From positions 85,172-149,171 of the forward strand of contig JACERV010000008.1 of the NCBI GenBank assembly GCA_013911065.1: 64,000 nucleotides of DNA, given 5' to 3'. Numbering within the stretch: position 1 is the stretch's first letter; each line of letters starts with the position of its first letter. The position numbers and the translations under genes are program-made. The notes below the pieces were generated by a model that saw only the letters and a program-made list of their open reading frames with translations, made no database searches and was not told the DNA's origin. Shown piece after piece: positions 34,578 to 43,077 of the stretch. This DNA is from Ruminococcus sp. GTDB lineage: Bacteria > Bacillota > Clostridia > Lachnospirales > Lachnospiraceae.

Positions 34578-35303
34578 ATGGGGAAAATAGAAAAAACAAG
34601 AGGGATAAACCAGGATGTTATTAAATATTGTGCGATGCTTACCATGTTCCTTAATCACTTTGCCCATGTATTTCTGTCTCCTGGAAGGGTTTTATACGAA
34701 GTTTTTCTGGACATTGGATATTTTACGGCGATTACTATGTGTTATTTTTTGGTGGAAGGTTACGGGTATACACGTTCCAGCAAGAAATATGCACAAAGAT
34801 TGCTTATATTTGCGATAATTTCAGAAATTCCTTACTGTCTTGTGCTGGGCCTTTACCAGTTAAATATGCTTTTTACTTTACTGCTGTGTCTTTTCATTCT
34901 TATTATCAGAGACCAGACAGACTTGGGAGGATGGCGGAATGTACTGATTATTTTAATTGTAATGTTCTCTATCTTTTCAGACTGGGCGGTGATGGCCCCT
35001 GTATTTACGATTATGTTTGCAGTATGGAAATATGATAAGAAAAAACTGGCTGTTGCTTATGGAATTGCTGCAGTTTTATTTGGTATTTTTAATTATATGT
35101 CCTATCAGAGAATGTATGAGGTTGGGGAAGCACTGCTGCATGCAGGATTCTCTGTTCTTGGAATTATAGCGTCGGGAGTTGTGATTCTTTGCTTTTACAA
35201 CGGACAGCGTGCAAAAAGAGGACGAAAATTTTCTAAATGGTTTTTCTATGTTTTTTATCCGGCGCATCTTATTCTGCTGGGTATAATCCGACTGTACATA
35301 TGA
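34578..35303 (+). CDS. TraX family membrane protein
   Basis: A 241-residue polytopic protein with about seven or eight hydrophobic segments. The N-terminus KYCAMLTMFLNHFAHVF near residues 15-35, then a TRSSKKYAQRLLIFAIISEI segment and a closing FYVFYPAHLILLGIIR, match the TraX family (first named for pilin acetylation in the F plasmid). No conjugation gene is near and such genes are widespread in clostridial chromosomes, so a small acyl- or acetyltransferase-like membrane function is inferred, not shown. It begins 3 bp after rnhA. Confidence 0.85.
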   Translation: MGKIEKTRGINQDVIKYCAMLTMFLNHFAHVFLSPGRVLYEVFLDIGYFTAITMCYFLVEGYGYTRSSKKYAQRLLIFAIISEIPYCLVLGLYQLNMLFTLLLCLFILIIRDQTDLGGWRNVLIILIVMFSIFSDWAVMAPVFTIMFAVWKYDKKKLAVAYGIAAVLFGIFNYMSYQRMYEVGEALLHAGFSVLGIIASGVVILCFYNGQRAKRGRKFSKWFFYVFYPAHLILLGIIRLYI

Positions 35304-35356
35304 TAGAAGAGCCGTTCAGCCATAAGCCCGATTACGCCAAACAGTAGTAAAACTTA

Positions 35357-35385
35357 TGGACAGGAATAAAAATACATAGTATAAT
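35357..35385 (+). promoter_or_regulatory. Promoter of rnpB
   Basis: TGGACA (35357-35362) and TATAAT (35380-35385) are 17 bp apart, just before the RNase P RNA. Confidence 0.7.
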
Positions 35386-35395
35386 ATGTAATTGT

Positions 35396-35747
35396 GTTAA
35401 GTAAGACAGACAATCGCGGCTGCAGGTGCCGAAAGGCAGCAGACGAGGAAAGTCCGGGCTTCACAGGGCAGGATGCCGGATAACGTCCGGTGGAGGTGAC
35501 TCCAAGGCCAGTGCAACAGAAATAAACCGCCTGGGATACGTCCCAGGTAAGGGTGGAAAGGCAGTGTAAGAGACTACCGCCTCTCTGGTAACAGGGAGGG
35601 CACATGTAAACCCCATCCGAAGCAAGACCGAATAAAAGCAAGGTGGCTGCCCGTCACGCTTTAGGTAGGTTGCTTGAGCCTGGTGGCGACATCAGGCCTA
35701 GATAGATGATTGTCCACGACATAACCCGGCTTACCGTCTTGCTTAAC
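35396..35747 (+). ncRNA. rnpB: RNase P RNA (bacterial type A)
   Basis: The catalytic RNA that trims 5' ends of pre-tRNAs. The conserved GAGGAAAGTCCGGGC is at 35445-35459, and the 3' part has CATAACCCGGCTTA. The ends pair as P1: GTTAAGTAAGAC (35396-35407) with GTCTTGCTTAAC (35736-35747), one wobble. The length of about 352 nt is normal for the ancestral type. The next gene, a DAHP synthase, starts 112 bp downstream; I see no clear terminator between. Confidence 0.95.
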
Positions 35748-35859
35748 ACTAAAGAAATATGAATATGAGAAAAATGTATATGTAATGACATGTCGGTAAC
35801 TGTTCATGGTTCTGAACAGATACATACATTGAATGAATGATAAGAAGGCAGGAAAAAAT

Positions 35860-36891
35860 ATGGGAATGCGGGTGAATGCAGAACTGCCGCGTCCGGCAGA
35901 TTTGAAAGCCGAATATCCGCTGTCCGGCGGTATCCGGGAATTAAAAAGAAAAAGAGATAAGGAAATACGAGATATATTCACAGGAAAATCGGACAGATTT
36001 CTTGTCCTGGTTGGACCTTGTTCAGCAGATAACGAAGATGCAGTGTGTGAATACGTTAGCAGACTGGCAGCGGTAAATGATAAGGTTTCAGATAAACTGA
36101 TGCTTATTCCAAGAATCTATACAAATAAACCCAGAACAACGGGAGAAGGGTATAAAGGAATGCTTCACCAGCCGGAACCAGATCAGGCCCCGGACCTTCT
36201 GGCAGGTATTATCGCTATTCGGAAAATGCATATCCGGGCAATTGGAGAAAGCGGTATGACGTCGGCTGACGAGATGTTATACCCGGAAAACAGAAGTTAT
36301 CTGGATGACATTTTATCTTATGAGGCAATCGGCGCCCGTTCCGTTGAAAATCAGCAGCACCGCCTGACCGCCAGCGGTATGGATATTCCGGTAGGAATGA
36401 AAAATCCCACCAGCGGAGATTTTTCTGTAATGCTAAATTCTGTAGTAGCGGCGCAAAGCTCCCATACCTTCATTTACCGGGGGATGGATGTAACAACAGA
36501 TGGAAATGATCTTGCTCATGTGATTCTAAGAGGCGGGGTTGATAAATATGGCACGTGCATACCAAACTATCATTATGAAGATCTGGTGAGGCTTTTGAAT
36601 ATGTACAATCAGAGAGATTTGAAAAACCCGGCAGCACTGATTGATGCCAACCATTCCAATTCAAATAAGCAGCACAGAGAGCAGAAGCGTATTGTCAGTG
36701 AGGTACTGCACAGCCGTAATTATAATCCCGAGCTGAAAAAACTGATTAAAGGGGTTATGATAGAGAGCTACCTGACAGAAGGTTGCCAGAATATCGGCAA
36801 TGGCATGGTATATGGAAAATCAATTACAGACCCTTGTTTGGGATGGGAAGATACGGAACAGTTGATTTATAAGATTGCGGAAAATTGTTAA
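35860..36891 (+). CDS. 3-deoxy-7-phosphoheptulonate synthase (class I, AroF/G/H type)
   Basis: A 343-residue enzyme that condenses phosphoenolpyruvate and erythrose 4-phosphate at the entry to aromatic amino acid synthesis. Marks are LVLVGPCSADN near residue 50, PRIYTNKPRTTGEGYKGM near 85-102, GARSVENQQHR near 155, GMKNPTSGD near 178, DANHSNSNKQHREQ near 257 and EGCQNIGNG. ATG 35860 has AAGGCAGG upstream; ATG 35833 is an alternative without one. pheA lies 2.7 kb further on, on the same strand but not contiguous. No T-box or other leader is seen. Confidence 0.93.
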   Translation: MGMRVNAELPRPADLKAEYPLSGGIRELKRKRDKEIRDIFTGKSDRFLVLVGPCSADNEDAVCEYVSRLAAVNDKVSDKLMLIPRIYTNKPRTTGEGYKGMLHQPEPDQAPDLLAGIIAIRKMHIRAIGESGMTSADEMLYPENRSYLDDILSYEAIGARSVENQQHRLTASGMDIPVGMKNPTSGDFSVMLNSVVAAQSSHTFIYRGMDVTTDGNDLAHVILRGGVDKYGTCIPNYHYEDLVRLLNMYNQRDLKNPAALIDANHSNSNKQHREQKRIVSEVLHSRNYNPELKKLIKGVMIESYLTEGCQNIGNGMVYGKSITDPCLGWEDTEQLIYKIAENC

Positions 36892-36916
36892 ACATATATG
36901 TATATGACAATAAAGA

Positions 36917-36971
36917 GCCGCTGTAAGAAAAAGTCTGGGAAGCCAGATTCCTTCTTACAGCGGCCTTTGAA
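36917..36971. terminator. Intrinsic terminator between convergent genes
   Basis: GCCGCTGTAAGAA (36917-36929) pairs with TTCTTACAGCGGC (36952-36964) around a 22-nt loop. The tails CTTTGAATTTTT on plus and CTCTTTATT on minus serve the DAHP synthase and pyrI ends. Confidence 0.75.
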
Positions 36972-36974
36972 TTT

Positions 36975-37418
36975 TTACTGATTTCCACTATACTTCTCTT
37001 CACAGTATTTGCAGCGGTATATTTCGTTTTCCTCGTCAGTCAGTACAAAGACGTGCTCCAGTCCCTGCTCAATAGAGGTGATGCATCTTGGGTTTTTGCA
37101 GCGGATGACGTTTCTGATTTTCTTTGGAAGCGTCAGTCGTTTCTTATCTACAATCTCTTCATTCTGAATGATATTAACCGTAATGTTATGGTCAATAAAG
37201 CCAAGAATATCTAAATCCACCACATCTATAGGACACTCTATTTTTATGATATCCTTTTTTCCCATTTTGCTGCTTTTTGCATTTTTGATGATAGCAACGC
37301 AGCAATCCAGCTTATCAAGGTGCAAGTATTTATAAATTTCCATGCTTTTGCCGGCCTCAACATGGTCAAGTACGAATCCCTCGGATATGCGGCCTACATT
37401 CAATGTATTTTTTACCAT
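36975..37418 (-). CDS. pyrI: Aspartate carbamoyltransferase regulatory subunit
   Basis: A 147-residue allosteric partner of PyrB that binds nucleotides. The C-terminal zinc site has four cysteines in CKNPRC near residue 106 and CKYC near 138. The N-terminal domain carries the nucleotide-binding region (residues about 1-100). AAGAAGGAC precedes the ATG. It is 23 bp after pyrB, as in other bacteria that keep the PyrBI complex. Confidence 0.95.
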   Translation of the reverse strand: MVKNTLNVGRISEGFVLDHVEAGKSMEIYKYLHLDKLDCCVAIIKNAKSSKMGKKDIIKIECPIDVVDLDILGFIDHNITVNIIQNEEIVDKKRLTLPKKIRNVIRCKNPRCITSIEQGLEHVFVLTDEENEIYRCKYCEEKYSGNQ

Positions 37419-37441
37419 AATTGTCCTTCTTTCTTTCCTGT

Positions 37442-38362
37442 TTAGTCAACGTGTATATCCAGCAGAGTTAGAATAAGTGCCATTCGAACGTAAACTCCAC
37501 ATTGCACTTGTTTGAAATATGCGGCTCTGGGATCATTGTCTACTTCGACAGATATCTCATTCACTCTGGGCAGTGGGTGGAGCACATACATATCATCGGG
37601 TGCCAGCTTCATTTTTTTCTTGTTCAGAATGTAAAAATCTTTCATGCGCACATAATCTTCTTCATTAAAGAAACGTTCTTTTTGTACGCGTGTCATGTAC
37701 AGAATATCCAGATTTGGCATTGCTTCTTCCAGGCGGACCACCTCTTCATAAGGAATGTTGTTTCTATCCAGTACGTCATGGCGGATATAATCGGGCAGCC
37801 TCAATTCTTCGGGTGAAATGAGAACGAAGCGGATTCCCTCGTAACGCACAAGGGCGTGAATAAGGGAATGAACGGTACGTCCAAATTTTAAATCCCCGCA
37901 CAGCCCGATTGTCATGTGATTCAGGCGTCCTTTTACATTTAAGATTGTCAGCAGGTCAGTCAATGTCTGGGTAGGATGCTGATGTCCGCCATCACCCGCG
38001 TTAATAACCGGGATAGAAGAATGCTGGCAGGCAACCATAGGAGCCCCTTCTTTCGGATGCCGCATTGCACAGATGTCTGCATAGCAGGAAATGGTCCGGA
38101 TTGTATCGGATACACTTTCTCCTTTTGAGGCGGAACTGGAATCGGCGGTGGAAAATCCCATGATGCTGCCTCCAAGGTTCAGCATAGCCGCTTCGTGGCT
38201 CAGCCTTGTACGGGTACTTGGCTCATAAAATAAAGTGGCAAGCTTTTTACCGTCACAGGCATGGGCATATTTATCAGGATGTGCCTCAATATCCTGTGCC
38301 AGGGTTAAAAGTTCGTCCAGTTCCTCAGTGGAAAAGTCCAAAGGGCTCATTAAATGTCTCAT
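37442..38362 (-). CDS. pyrB: Aspartate carbamoyltransferase catalytic subunit
   Basis: A 306-residue enzyme that forms carbamoyl-aspartate in pyrimidine synthesis. Carbamoyl-phosphate motif [12 protein letters not shown] is near residue 51, [12 protein letters not shown] near 131, [16 protein letters not shown] near 160, and the closing HPLPRVNEI near 263. TAAGGAGG precedes the start. Only 38 bp separate it from an upstream nitroreductase on the same strand, so both may share a promoter. No pyrimidine attenuator or PyrR site is seen in that short gap. Confidence 0.96.
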   Translation of the reverse strand: MRHLMSPLDFSTEELDELLTLAQDIEAHPDKYAHACDGKKLATLFYEPSTRTRLSHEAAMLNLGGSIMGFSTADSSSASKGESVSDTIRTISCYADICAMRHPKEGAPMVACQHSSIPVINAGDGGHQHPTQTLTDLLTILNVKGRLNHMTIGLCGDLKFGRTVHSLIHALVRYEGIRFVLISPEELRLPDYIRHDVLDRNNIPYEEVVRLEEAMPNLDILYMTRVQKERFFNEEDYVRMKDFYILNKKKMKLAPDDMYVLHPLPRVNEISVEVDNDPRAAYFKQVQCGVYVRMALILTLLDIHVD

Positions 38363-38400
38363 AAATAACCTCCTTATATGCCGGGTAGAGCATATTATCT

Positions 38401-38937
38401 TTATCTATATTGCAGTAATTCGTCAACAGACTTGCGTTTTGGTGCTTCCGGGTCCACATCAGGGTACCCTATAGCAATCAATACAGCCAATTCCTGATCT
38501 TCAGGAATGTCTAAAAGCTCTGAAACCTTATCTTCATCAAAAATCCCCATAATAACAGTACCAAGTCCATACTCTTTTGCAGCAAGGCAGAAAGTCTGGC
38601 ATGCCACTCCTGCATCAAACATATCCCAGGCATCCTTCTTTTTCGTAGCAAAAGAGCCGTCACGGTCAAGGCCGGAAACTCCTTTTACAACAGAAACAGC
38701 AATCAGCATGGGCGCCTGATTGAGAATTTTAGCGTTGTAAGAAGGGGTAAATTCATCGGCAATTTTCCCAATAACGGTAGAATCTTCAATTGCAATATAA
38801 CGGGTAATCTGGGTGTTTTTCCAAGAAGGAGAATAAGATGCTGCAGAAACAATAGAATCAATAATAGAATGGTCAACTGGATCCGGCTTATATTTGCGGA
38901 TACTCCTGCGGCTTGTGATACACTCAATAACGTTCAT
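38401..38937 (-). CDS. Nitroreductase family protein
   Basis: A 178-residue FMN oxidoreductase. The N-terminus [19 protein letters not shown] is the classic FMN arginine segment; [25 protein letters not shown] near residue 108 and the C-terminal [17 protein letters not shown] complete the fold. AGGGAGG precedes the start and a TTGAAA/TATGAT promoter (17 bp apart) lies upstream. It is the first gene of a possible operon with pyrBI, a link for which I have no functional explanation. Confidence 0.9.
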   Translation of the reverse strand: MNVIECITSRRSIRKYKPDPVDHSIIDSIVSAASYSPSWKNTQITRYIAIEDSTVIGKIADEFTPSYNAKILNQAPMLIAVSVVKGVSGLDRDGSFATKKKDAWDMFDAGVACQTFCLAAKEYGLGTVIMGIFDEDKVSELLDIPEDQELAVLIAIGYPDVDPEAPKRKSVDELLQYR

Positions 38938-38972
38938 TTATATACCTCCCTGTTCAAAATTCTTTTCTACTA

Positions 38973-39001
38973 ATCATATACTAAATCAAAAGGATTTTCA
39001 A
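38973..39001 (-). promoter_or_regulatory. Promoter of the nitroreductase(-pyrBI) unit
   Basis: Read on minus, TTGAAA (38996-39001) and TATGAT (38973-38978) are 17 bp apart. Confidence 0.6.
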
Positions 39002-39035
39002 CAGGAAATTATGATAACAATTTTAACCGGCAATT

Positions 39036-39413
39036 TTAACGCAGAATTTTTTCAAAAAGGAGGCCGGCCCCAAACCAAAGAGGCGCATAGTCAAATCTTA
39101 CAACCCCCTTTAGATTGTATTTCGCTTTGCTGTAATCCCAGGGACAGGCATGATGTTTCTGAAGAAGGCTGCCGGAAATAAATTCGCCAAGAAAGATGCA
39201 GCACGTATAGACGCCGCCCCTAAAAAGGGTGTTTTTACCTTTCAGCAGGCGGCAGACAGGAGTGAGAAGACATGCTGCGCCATAGATAGGAAACATCCAA
39301 ATAGAGGTGCGTCCGATTAGAGTGAATTCTTTTTTCTTAAAGGAATGAAGTGCTGTGAATACAATTTCCATGCACCAGCCCAGGGTGCCGCATATAATAA
39401 ATTTATTTTTCAT
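39036..39413 (-). CDS. Putative ABC-transporter-permease-like membrane protein (PF06541-type)
   Basis: A 125-residue protein with about three to four hydrophobic segments. ICGTLGWCMEIVFTAL at residues 7-22, SIWMFPIYGAACL near 37 and a WDYSKAKYNLKGVVRFDYAPLW-like segment near 92 match a small membrane family often called putative ABC transporter permease, though none is shown to be one. The ribosome site before the ATG is poor, so expression is uncertain. The plus-strand open stretch 39418-39546 opposite its upstream side has no start and was not called. Confidence 0.7.
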   Translation of the reverse strand: MKNKFIICGTLGWCMEIVFTALHSFKKKEFTLIGRTSIWMFPIYGAACLLTPVCRLLKGKNTLFRGGVYTCCIFLGEFISGSLLQKHHACPWDYSKAKYNLKGVVRFDYAPLWFGAGLLFEKILR

Positions 39414-39529
39414 ATGAGAAGTATGGACTGAAAAAGGAAAATTTATACTTATTGAACTGCTGACATTCTACGAGATGTGCAAAAAATTCCGGGAAGAGCT
39501 TACGGCCAGGGGGGTATTGAAAAAAAGAT

Positions 39530-39558
39530 TTGGATTATATAGTTAAATGTATTATAAT
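39530..39558 (+). promoter_or_regulatory. Promoter of pheA
   Basis: TTGGAT (39530-39535) and TATAAT (39553-39558) are 17 bp apart, 30 bp before the ATG. Confidence 0.6.
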
Positions 39559-39588
39559 GGTTTTAGTTTGTGCGAAGGAGAAGTGAAA

Positions 39589-40719
39589 ATGGCTACATTG
39601 GAAGAACTCAGGTTACGGTTGGATGAGATTGACGAACAGATTGTAAAGTTATATGAAGGCAGGATGCAGGTTTGCCGGGAAGTCGGAGAGCTGAAAGTGA
39701 AGGCAGGCAGGAAGGTATTTGATCGTCAGAGAGAAAGGGACAAGCTGGCAGATGTTTCAGCCAAGGTGTCCGGGGATTTTAATAAAAAAGGGGTCCAGGA
39801 ACTGTATGAACAGCTCATGTCCATGAGCCGGAAGCAGCAGTACCAGCTTCTTGTGGAGGCCGGGGCCTTGGTCAGGCTGCCGTTTATCGAGGTGACTTCA
39901 CTGGATAAAGAAAATGCAAGGGTCGTTTTCCAGGGAGTGGAAGGTGCTTATGGTCAGGCTGCCATGCAGCAATACTTTGGAGAAAACTGCAATAGTTTTC
40001 ACGTGCGGACTTTCCGTGATGCTATGGAGGCGATTGAAGAAGGTTCAGCAGATTATGCGGTACTTCCCATTGAAAATTCTTCTGCAGGAGCGGTTAATGA
40101 GATGTATGATCTTCTTGTGGAGTTTGAAAACTATATTGTGGGTGAAACAATTATTTCCTGTATCCATACTCTTTCCGGTTTGCCTGGAACGAAAATGGAG
40201 GAGATTCAGAGAGTATATTCCAAAGCAGAGGCGCTAATGCAGACAACCCGCTTTCTGGATGAGCACAGTAACTGGCAGCAGATTAGTGTAGTGAATACAG
40301 CAATTGCCGCGCAGAAAGTTCTTGAGGATCAAGATAAGTCTCAGGCAGCAGTATGCAGCGCATATGCGGCTAAGTTACACAGTCTTTCTGTTCTCCAGGA
40401 TAATATCAACGACGAACCGAATAATTCTACAAGATTTATTGTAGTGACCAATCAGAAAATCTTTTTGCAGGATGCTTCCAAAATCAGTATTTGCTTTGAA
40501 CTGCCTCATGAAAGCGGCTCTTTGTACCACATTTTATCTCATTTCATATATAATGATTTAAACTTGACAAAGATTGAATCCAGGCCGGTGGAAGGAAAAA
40601 GCTGGGAATACCGTTTCTTTGCAGATTTTGAAGGAAATATGGGAGATGCGGCGGTGAAAAATGCAATCCGGGGCCTGCGGGAAGAAGCAAGGAACCTGAA
40701 GATATTGGGAAATTATTAG
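39589..40719 (+). CDS. pheA: Bifunctional chorismate mutase/prephenate dehydratase
   Basis: A 376-residue enzyme that converts chorismate to phenylpyruvate. Residues about 1-90 form the AroQ mutase (RLDEIDEQIVKLYEGRMQVC), about 105-285 the dehydratase (VEGAYGQAA, PIENSSAGAVNEMYDLL, and the catalytic NNSTRFIVV), and 290-376 an ACT domain with the phenylalanine-binding ESRPVEGKSWEYRFF. ATG 39589 has GAAGGAG upstream; the frame extends further but only into the promoter. Feedback by phenylalanine is expected from the ACT domain. Confidence 0.95.
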   Translation: MATLEELRLRLDEIDEQIVKLYEGRMQVCREVGELKVKAGRKVFDRQRERDKLADVSAKVSGDFNKKGVQELYEQLMSMSRKQQYQLLVEAGALVRLPFIEVTSLDKENARVVFQGVEGAYGQAAMQQYFGENCNSFHVRTFRDAMEAIEEGSADYAVLPIENSSAGAVNEMYDLLVEFENYIVGETIISCIHTLSGLPGTKMEEIQRVYSKAEALMQTTRFLDEHSNWQQISVVNTAIAAQKVLEDQDKSQAAVCSAYAAKLHSLSVLQDNINDEPNNSTRFIVVTNQKIFLQDASKISICFELPHESGSLYHILSHFIYNDLNLTKIESRPVEGKSWEYRFFADFEGNMGDAAVKNAIRGLREEARNLKILGNY

Positions 40720-40770
40720 ACAAATGGCAGCCCTGGGGCTGTATTTAGAAAGGCAGAGAAGAGAAAAGCT

Positions 40771-42063
40771 ATGCGTACAAATGAATTGGTGTTGTACAAA
40801 AATATGGAATATGGGAATATTCTTCATGATATGACGTTTTTAATGGAGAATTATAACAATGAGTATTACAACAGGGAAGATTTGAGAAACCTTGTTTTTG
40901 AATGTATGAATGCTCTGCTTGAGTTATCTGTAAGTCACGGATTTGAGGGCAATCTATGGCATATATATCTGGCCTTTCTTTTGGCCAGCCATGAGAATGC
41001 ATACACCACTTCCTGTGAAATTGTAGGGGCAGTCGAAGGAAGCATCAATGAAATTGCCCTTCATGACTTTGCTGTATTTAAAGAATTGTTTGATTACGAG
41101 TTTAAAGATATGGAAGAGAAACTGGATGCAGCCTGTTTCTCTGTTTTGGGAAACTATCAAAATGTAAATGAAGGAAGCAAGGTATTTAACAAACGCATCC
41201 GTGACAGAATCTGCGAGCTGGGAAAGGCGTTGGGAGAATCGGCAGATGTAGAGTCCTTTAAACAGATTTTGACACAGTTTTACCGTGAATTTGGAGTTGG
41301 GAAATTGGGACTTCATAAAGCATTCCGTGTGGAGCATCCAGAAGGCGAAGGGGCACAGATTGTTCCCATTACGAACATTGCACATGTGCATCTGGATGAT
41401 TTGGTAGGGTATGAACTTGCTAAGAAGAAGTTAATTGACAATACAGAAGCATTTGTGGAAGGCAGGCGGGCAAACAACTGTCTTTTATATGGAGATGCGG
41501 GAACAGGAAAATCCTCCTCCATTAAGGCAATCCTGAATCAGTATTACCACAAGGGACTGCGCATAATAGAGTTTTACAAGCATCAGTTCCAGGATTTAAA
41601 TGATGTGATTACTCAGATTAAAAACAGGAACTACAAATTCATTATTTATATGGATGATTTATCCTTTGAGGAGTTTGAAATTGAATATAAATATCTGAAG
41701 GCTGTTATTGAGGGCGGTTTGGAGAAAAAGCCGGATAATGTGCTTATTTATGCCACGTCTAACCGCCGGCACCTGATTCGCGAGACATTCAGGGACAAAG
41801 CAGACAGGGACGAAGAGCTGCATACAAATGATACAGTTCAGGAAAAATTGTCTTTAGTTGCCAGATTTGGTGTAACCATTTATTTCGGTTCTCCGGATAA
41901 AAAGGAATTCCAGCAGATTGTAAGGGAGCTGGCCAGACAAAATAAGATAGAGCTGCCTGAGGAAGAGCTTCTTCTCCAGGCAAACAGGTGGGAGCTTACT
42001 CACGGAGGAAGGTCAGGAAGAACTGCACAGCAATTTATTGATTATTTGCTGGGACAGAGATGA
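40771..42063 (+). CDS. AAA ATPase, DUF815 family
   Basis: A 430-residue protein with an N-terminal all-helical region (about 1-200) of unknown role and a AAA ATPase domain. Walker A is GDAGTGKSS near residue 240 and Walker B is FIIYMDDLSFEE near 290; a sensor-like ATSNRRHLIRETF region follows near 328. This matches the DUF815 family, whose function is not established. It begins 51 bp after pheA and is 58 bp before a lipoprotein gene. AGAAAGGCAGAGAAG lies before the ATG. Confidence 0.85.
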   Translation: MRTNELVLYKNMEYGNILHDMTFLMENYNNEYYNREDLRNLVFECMNALLELSVSHGFEGNLWHIYLAFLLASHENAYTTSCEIVGAVEGSINEIALHDFAVFKELFDYEFKDMEEKLDAACFSVLGNYQNVNEGSKVFNKRIRDRICELGKALGESADVESFKQILTQFYREFGVGKLGLHKAFRVEHPEGEGAQIVPITNIAHVHLDDLVGYELAKKKLIDNTEAFVEGRRANNCLLYGDAGTGKSSSIKAILNQYYHKGLRIIEFYKHQFQDLNDVITQIKNRNYKFIIYMDDLSFEEFEIEYKYLKAVIEGGLEKKPDNVLIYATSNRRHLIRETFRDKADRDEELHTNDTVQEKLSLVARFGVTIYFGSPDKKEFQQIVRELARQNKIELPEEELLLQANRWELTHGGRSGRTAQQFIDYLLGQR

Positions 42064-42121
42064 CATCCTGCCGTTGTGTTTAAGATTTCGCTAGGTATTT
42101 TGCTCAAAAGAAGGTTAATTT

Positions 42122-42943
42122 ATGAAAAGATGTATCAAAAAAACAATCTGTTTACTGTTGGCTGGAATATGCTGTGTAAATATGCTGACCGGATGCAGCA
42201 GCAGGCTGACTCCCGCGAAGCTGATGTCCGCAGTGACGGAAAATCTGGCGGAGGTAACGTCAGTTTCCAATTCTTTGAGTATGGACATTGAGCTGGAGGA
42301 TGTGCTGGATTCTACCAAAATTTCCATGGATATGGAGATGGAAAACACAACAAAGCCAATGGCGGGACATGCAGAGGGAACTGCTGAGGTGGACATGAGC
42401 GGGACAAAGGTTGGAAGTGACATAGAAATATATCAGGTGACAGAGGACAAGCAATTTGTTACTTACAGCAGTATGTATGGAAAGTGGAGCAGAGAAAGCT
42501 CTAAAAATCCCAAGAAAAGTACATTTAATGGGAACCTGTTCCAGGAGGCGGGGAATTCTGTCAAATCTTTTAGAATTGCGGAAGAGCCGGTTCAGGTGCA
42601 GGAAGAGGAATGTTACGAAATGTATGGGGATATAACTGGGAAGGAGCTTTTACAGTTCATGGGGCTGGATATGATGGAGGCTTTTGGGCTGGTTGATATT
42701 CCCGGGGGAGATACAATTGCAGAATTAAAGATTCCTGTTACGATAGATGTATATAAGGAAAAAATGCTCCCGGCCAGGGTTATGATTGATATGACAGATG
42801 TTATGAATGATTTGTATGACCAGTATGATAAAAGTACGAATGTTAATAATTTCATGATAAAACTGGGATATACAGGGTTTAATGAGGTTCAAAAGATAGA
42901 AGTGCCCCAGGATGTGAAACAAGCAGCAGAGGGCGCACTGTAA
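42122..42943 (+). CDS. Lipoprotein of the DUF6612/LolA-like type
   Basis: A 273-residue surface lipoprotein with lipobox LTGC (cysteine near residue 25). The mature chain alternates short beta strands with many Met/Glu residues (SMDIELEDVLDSTKISMDME) and carries KQFVTYSSMYGKWSRESS near 110, a pattern seen in DUF6612-type proteins with a LppX/LolA-like beta-cup. A role in lipid or peptide binding is only suggested by fold. AAAAGAAGG precedes the ATG and a terminator follows. Confidence 0.7.
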   Translation: MKRCIKKTICLLLAGICCVNMLTGCSSRLTPAKLMSAVTENLAEVTSVSNSLSMDIELEDVLDSTKISMDMEMENTTKPMAGHAEGTAEVDMSGTKVGSDIEIYQVTEDKQFVTYSSMYGKWSRESSKNPKKSTFNGNLFQEAGNSVKSFRIAEEPVQVQEEECYEMYGDITGKELLQFMGLDMMEAFGLVDIPGGDTIAELKIPVTIDVYKEKMLPARVMIDMTDVMNDLYDQYDKSTNVNNFMIKLGYTGFNEVQKIEVPQDVKQAAEGAL

Positions 42944-42962
42944 TGGATGATCACCATCATGC

Positions 42963-43010
42963 AAAATGGACAAGACCTTCATAAATGAGAAGGACTTGTC
43001 CATTTTATTT
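42963..43010 (+). terminator. Intrinsic terminator after the lipoprotein
   Basis: AAAATGGACAAG (42963-42974) pairs perfectly with CTTGTCCATTTT (42995-43006), followed by a T-rich tail. Confidence 0.75.
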
Positions 43011-43017
43011 TGTTGAT

Positions 43018-43074
43018 TAAGGAAACATCCGTGTGACTAAGGCGTGAAAACACCAGGCCTAAGTGACATAAGCA
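43018..43074. repeat. Dispersed hairpin repeat, copy 2
   Basis: The sequence from AAGGAAACATCC to GTGACATAAGCA matches the left part of unit 1 and the right part of unit 2 at 27716-27821, with few changes. Arms GTGACTAAGGC and GCCTAAGTGAC pair at 9 of 11 positions, keeping the A-A mismatch. It lies between a terminator and the end of the minus-strand NFACT gene. Confidence 0.75.
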
Positions 43075-43077
43075 TTA

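Noticed and set aside
34578..35303. TraX-like gene as a sign of conjugation
   Set aside because: No other transfer gene is near and TraX-like proteins are common in clostridial chromosomes.
39418..39546. Open 42-codon stretch reading KFILIELLTFYEMCKKF
   Set aside because: There is no start codon and no upstream continuation; I could not recognise a family.
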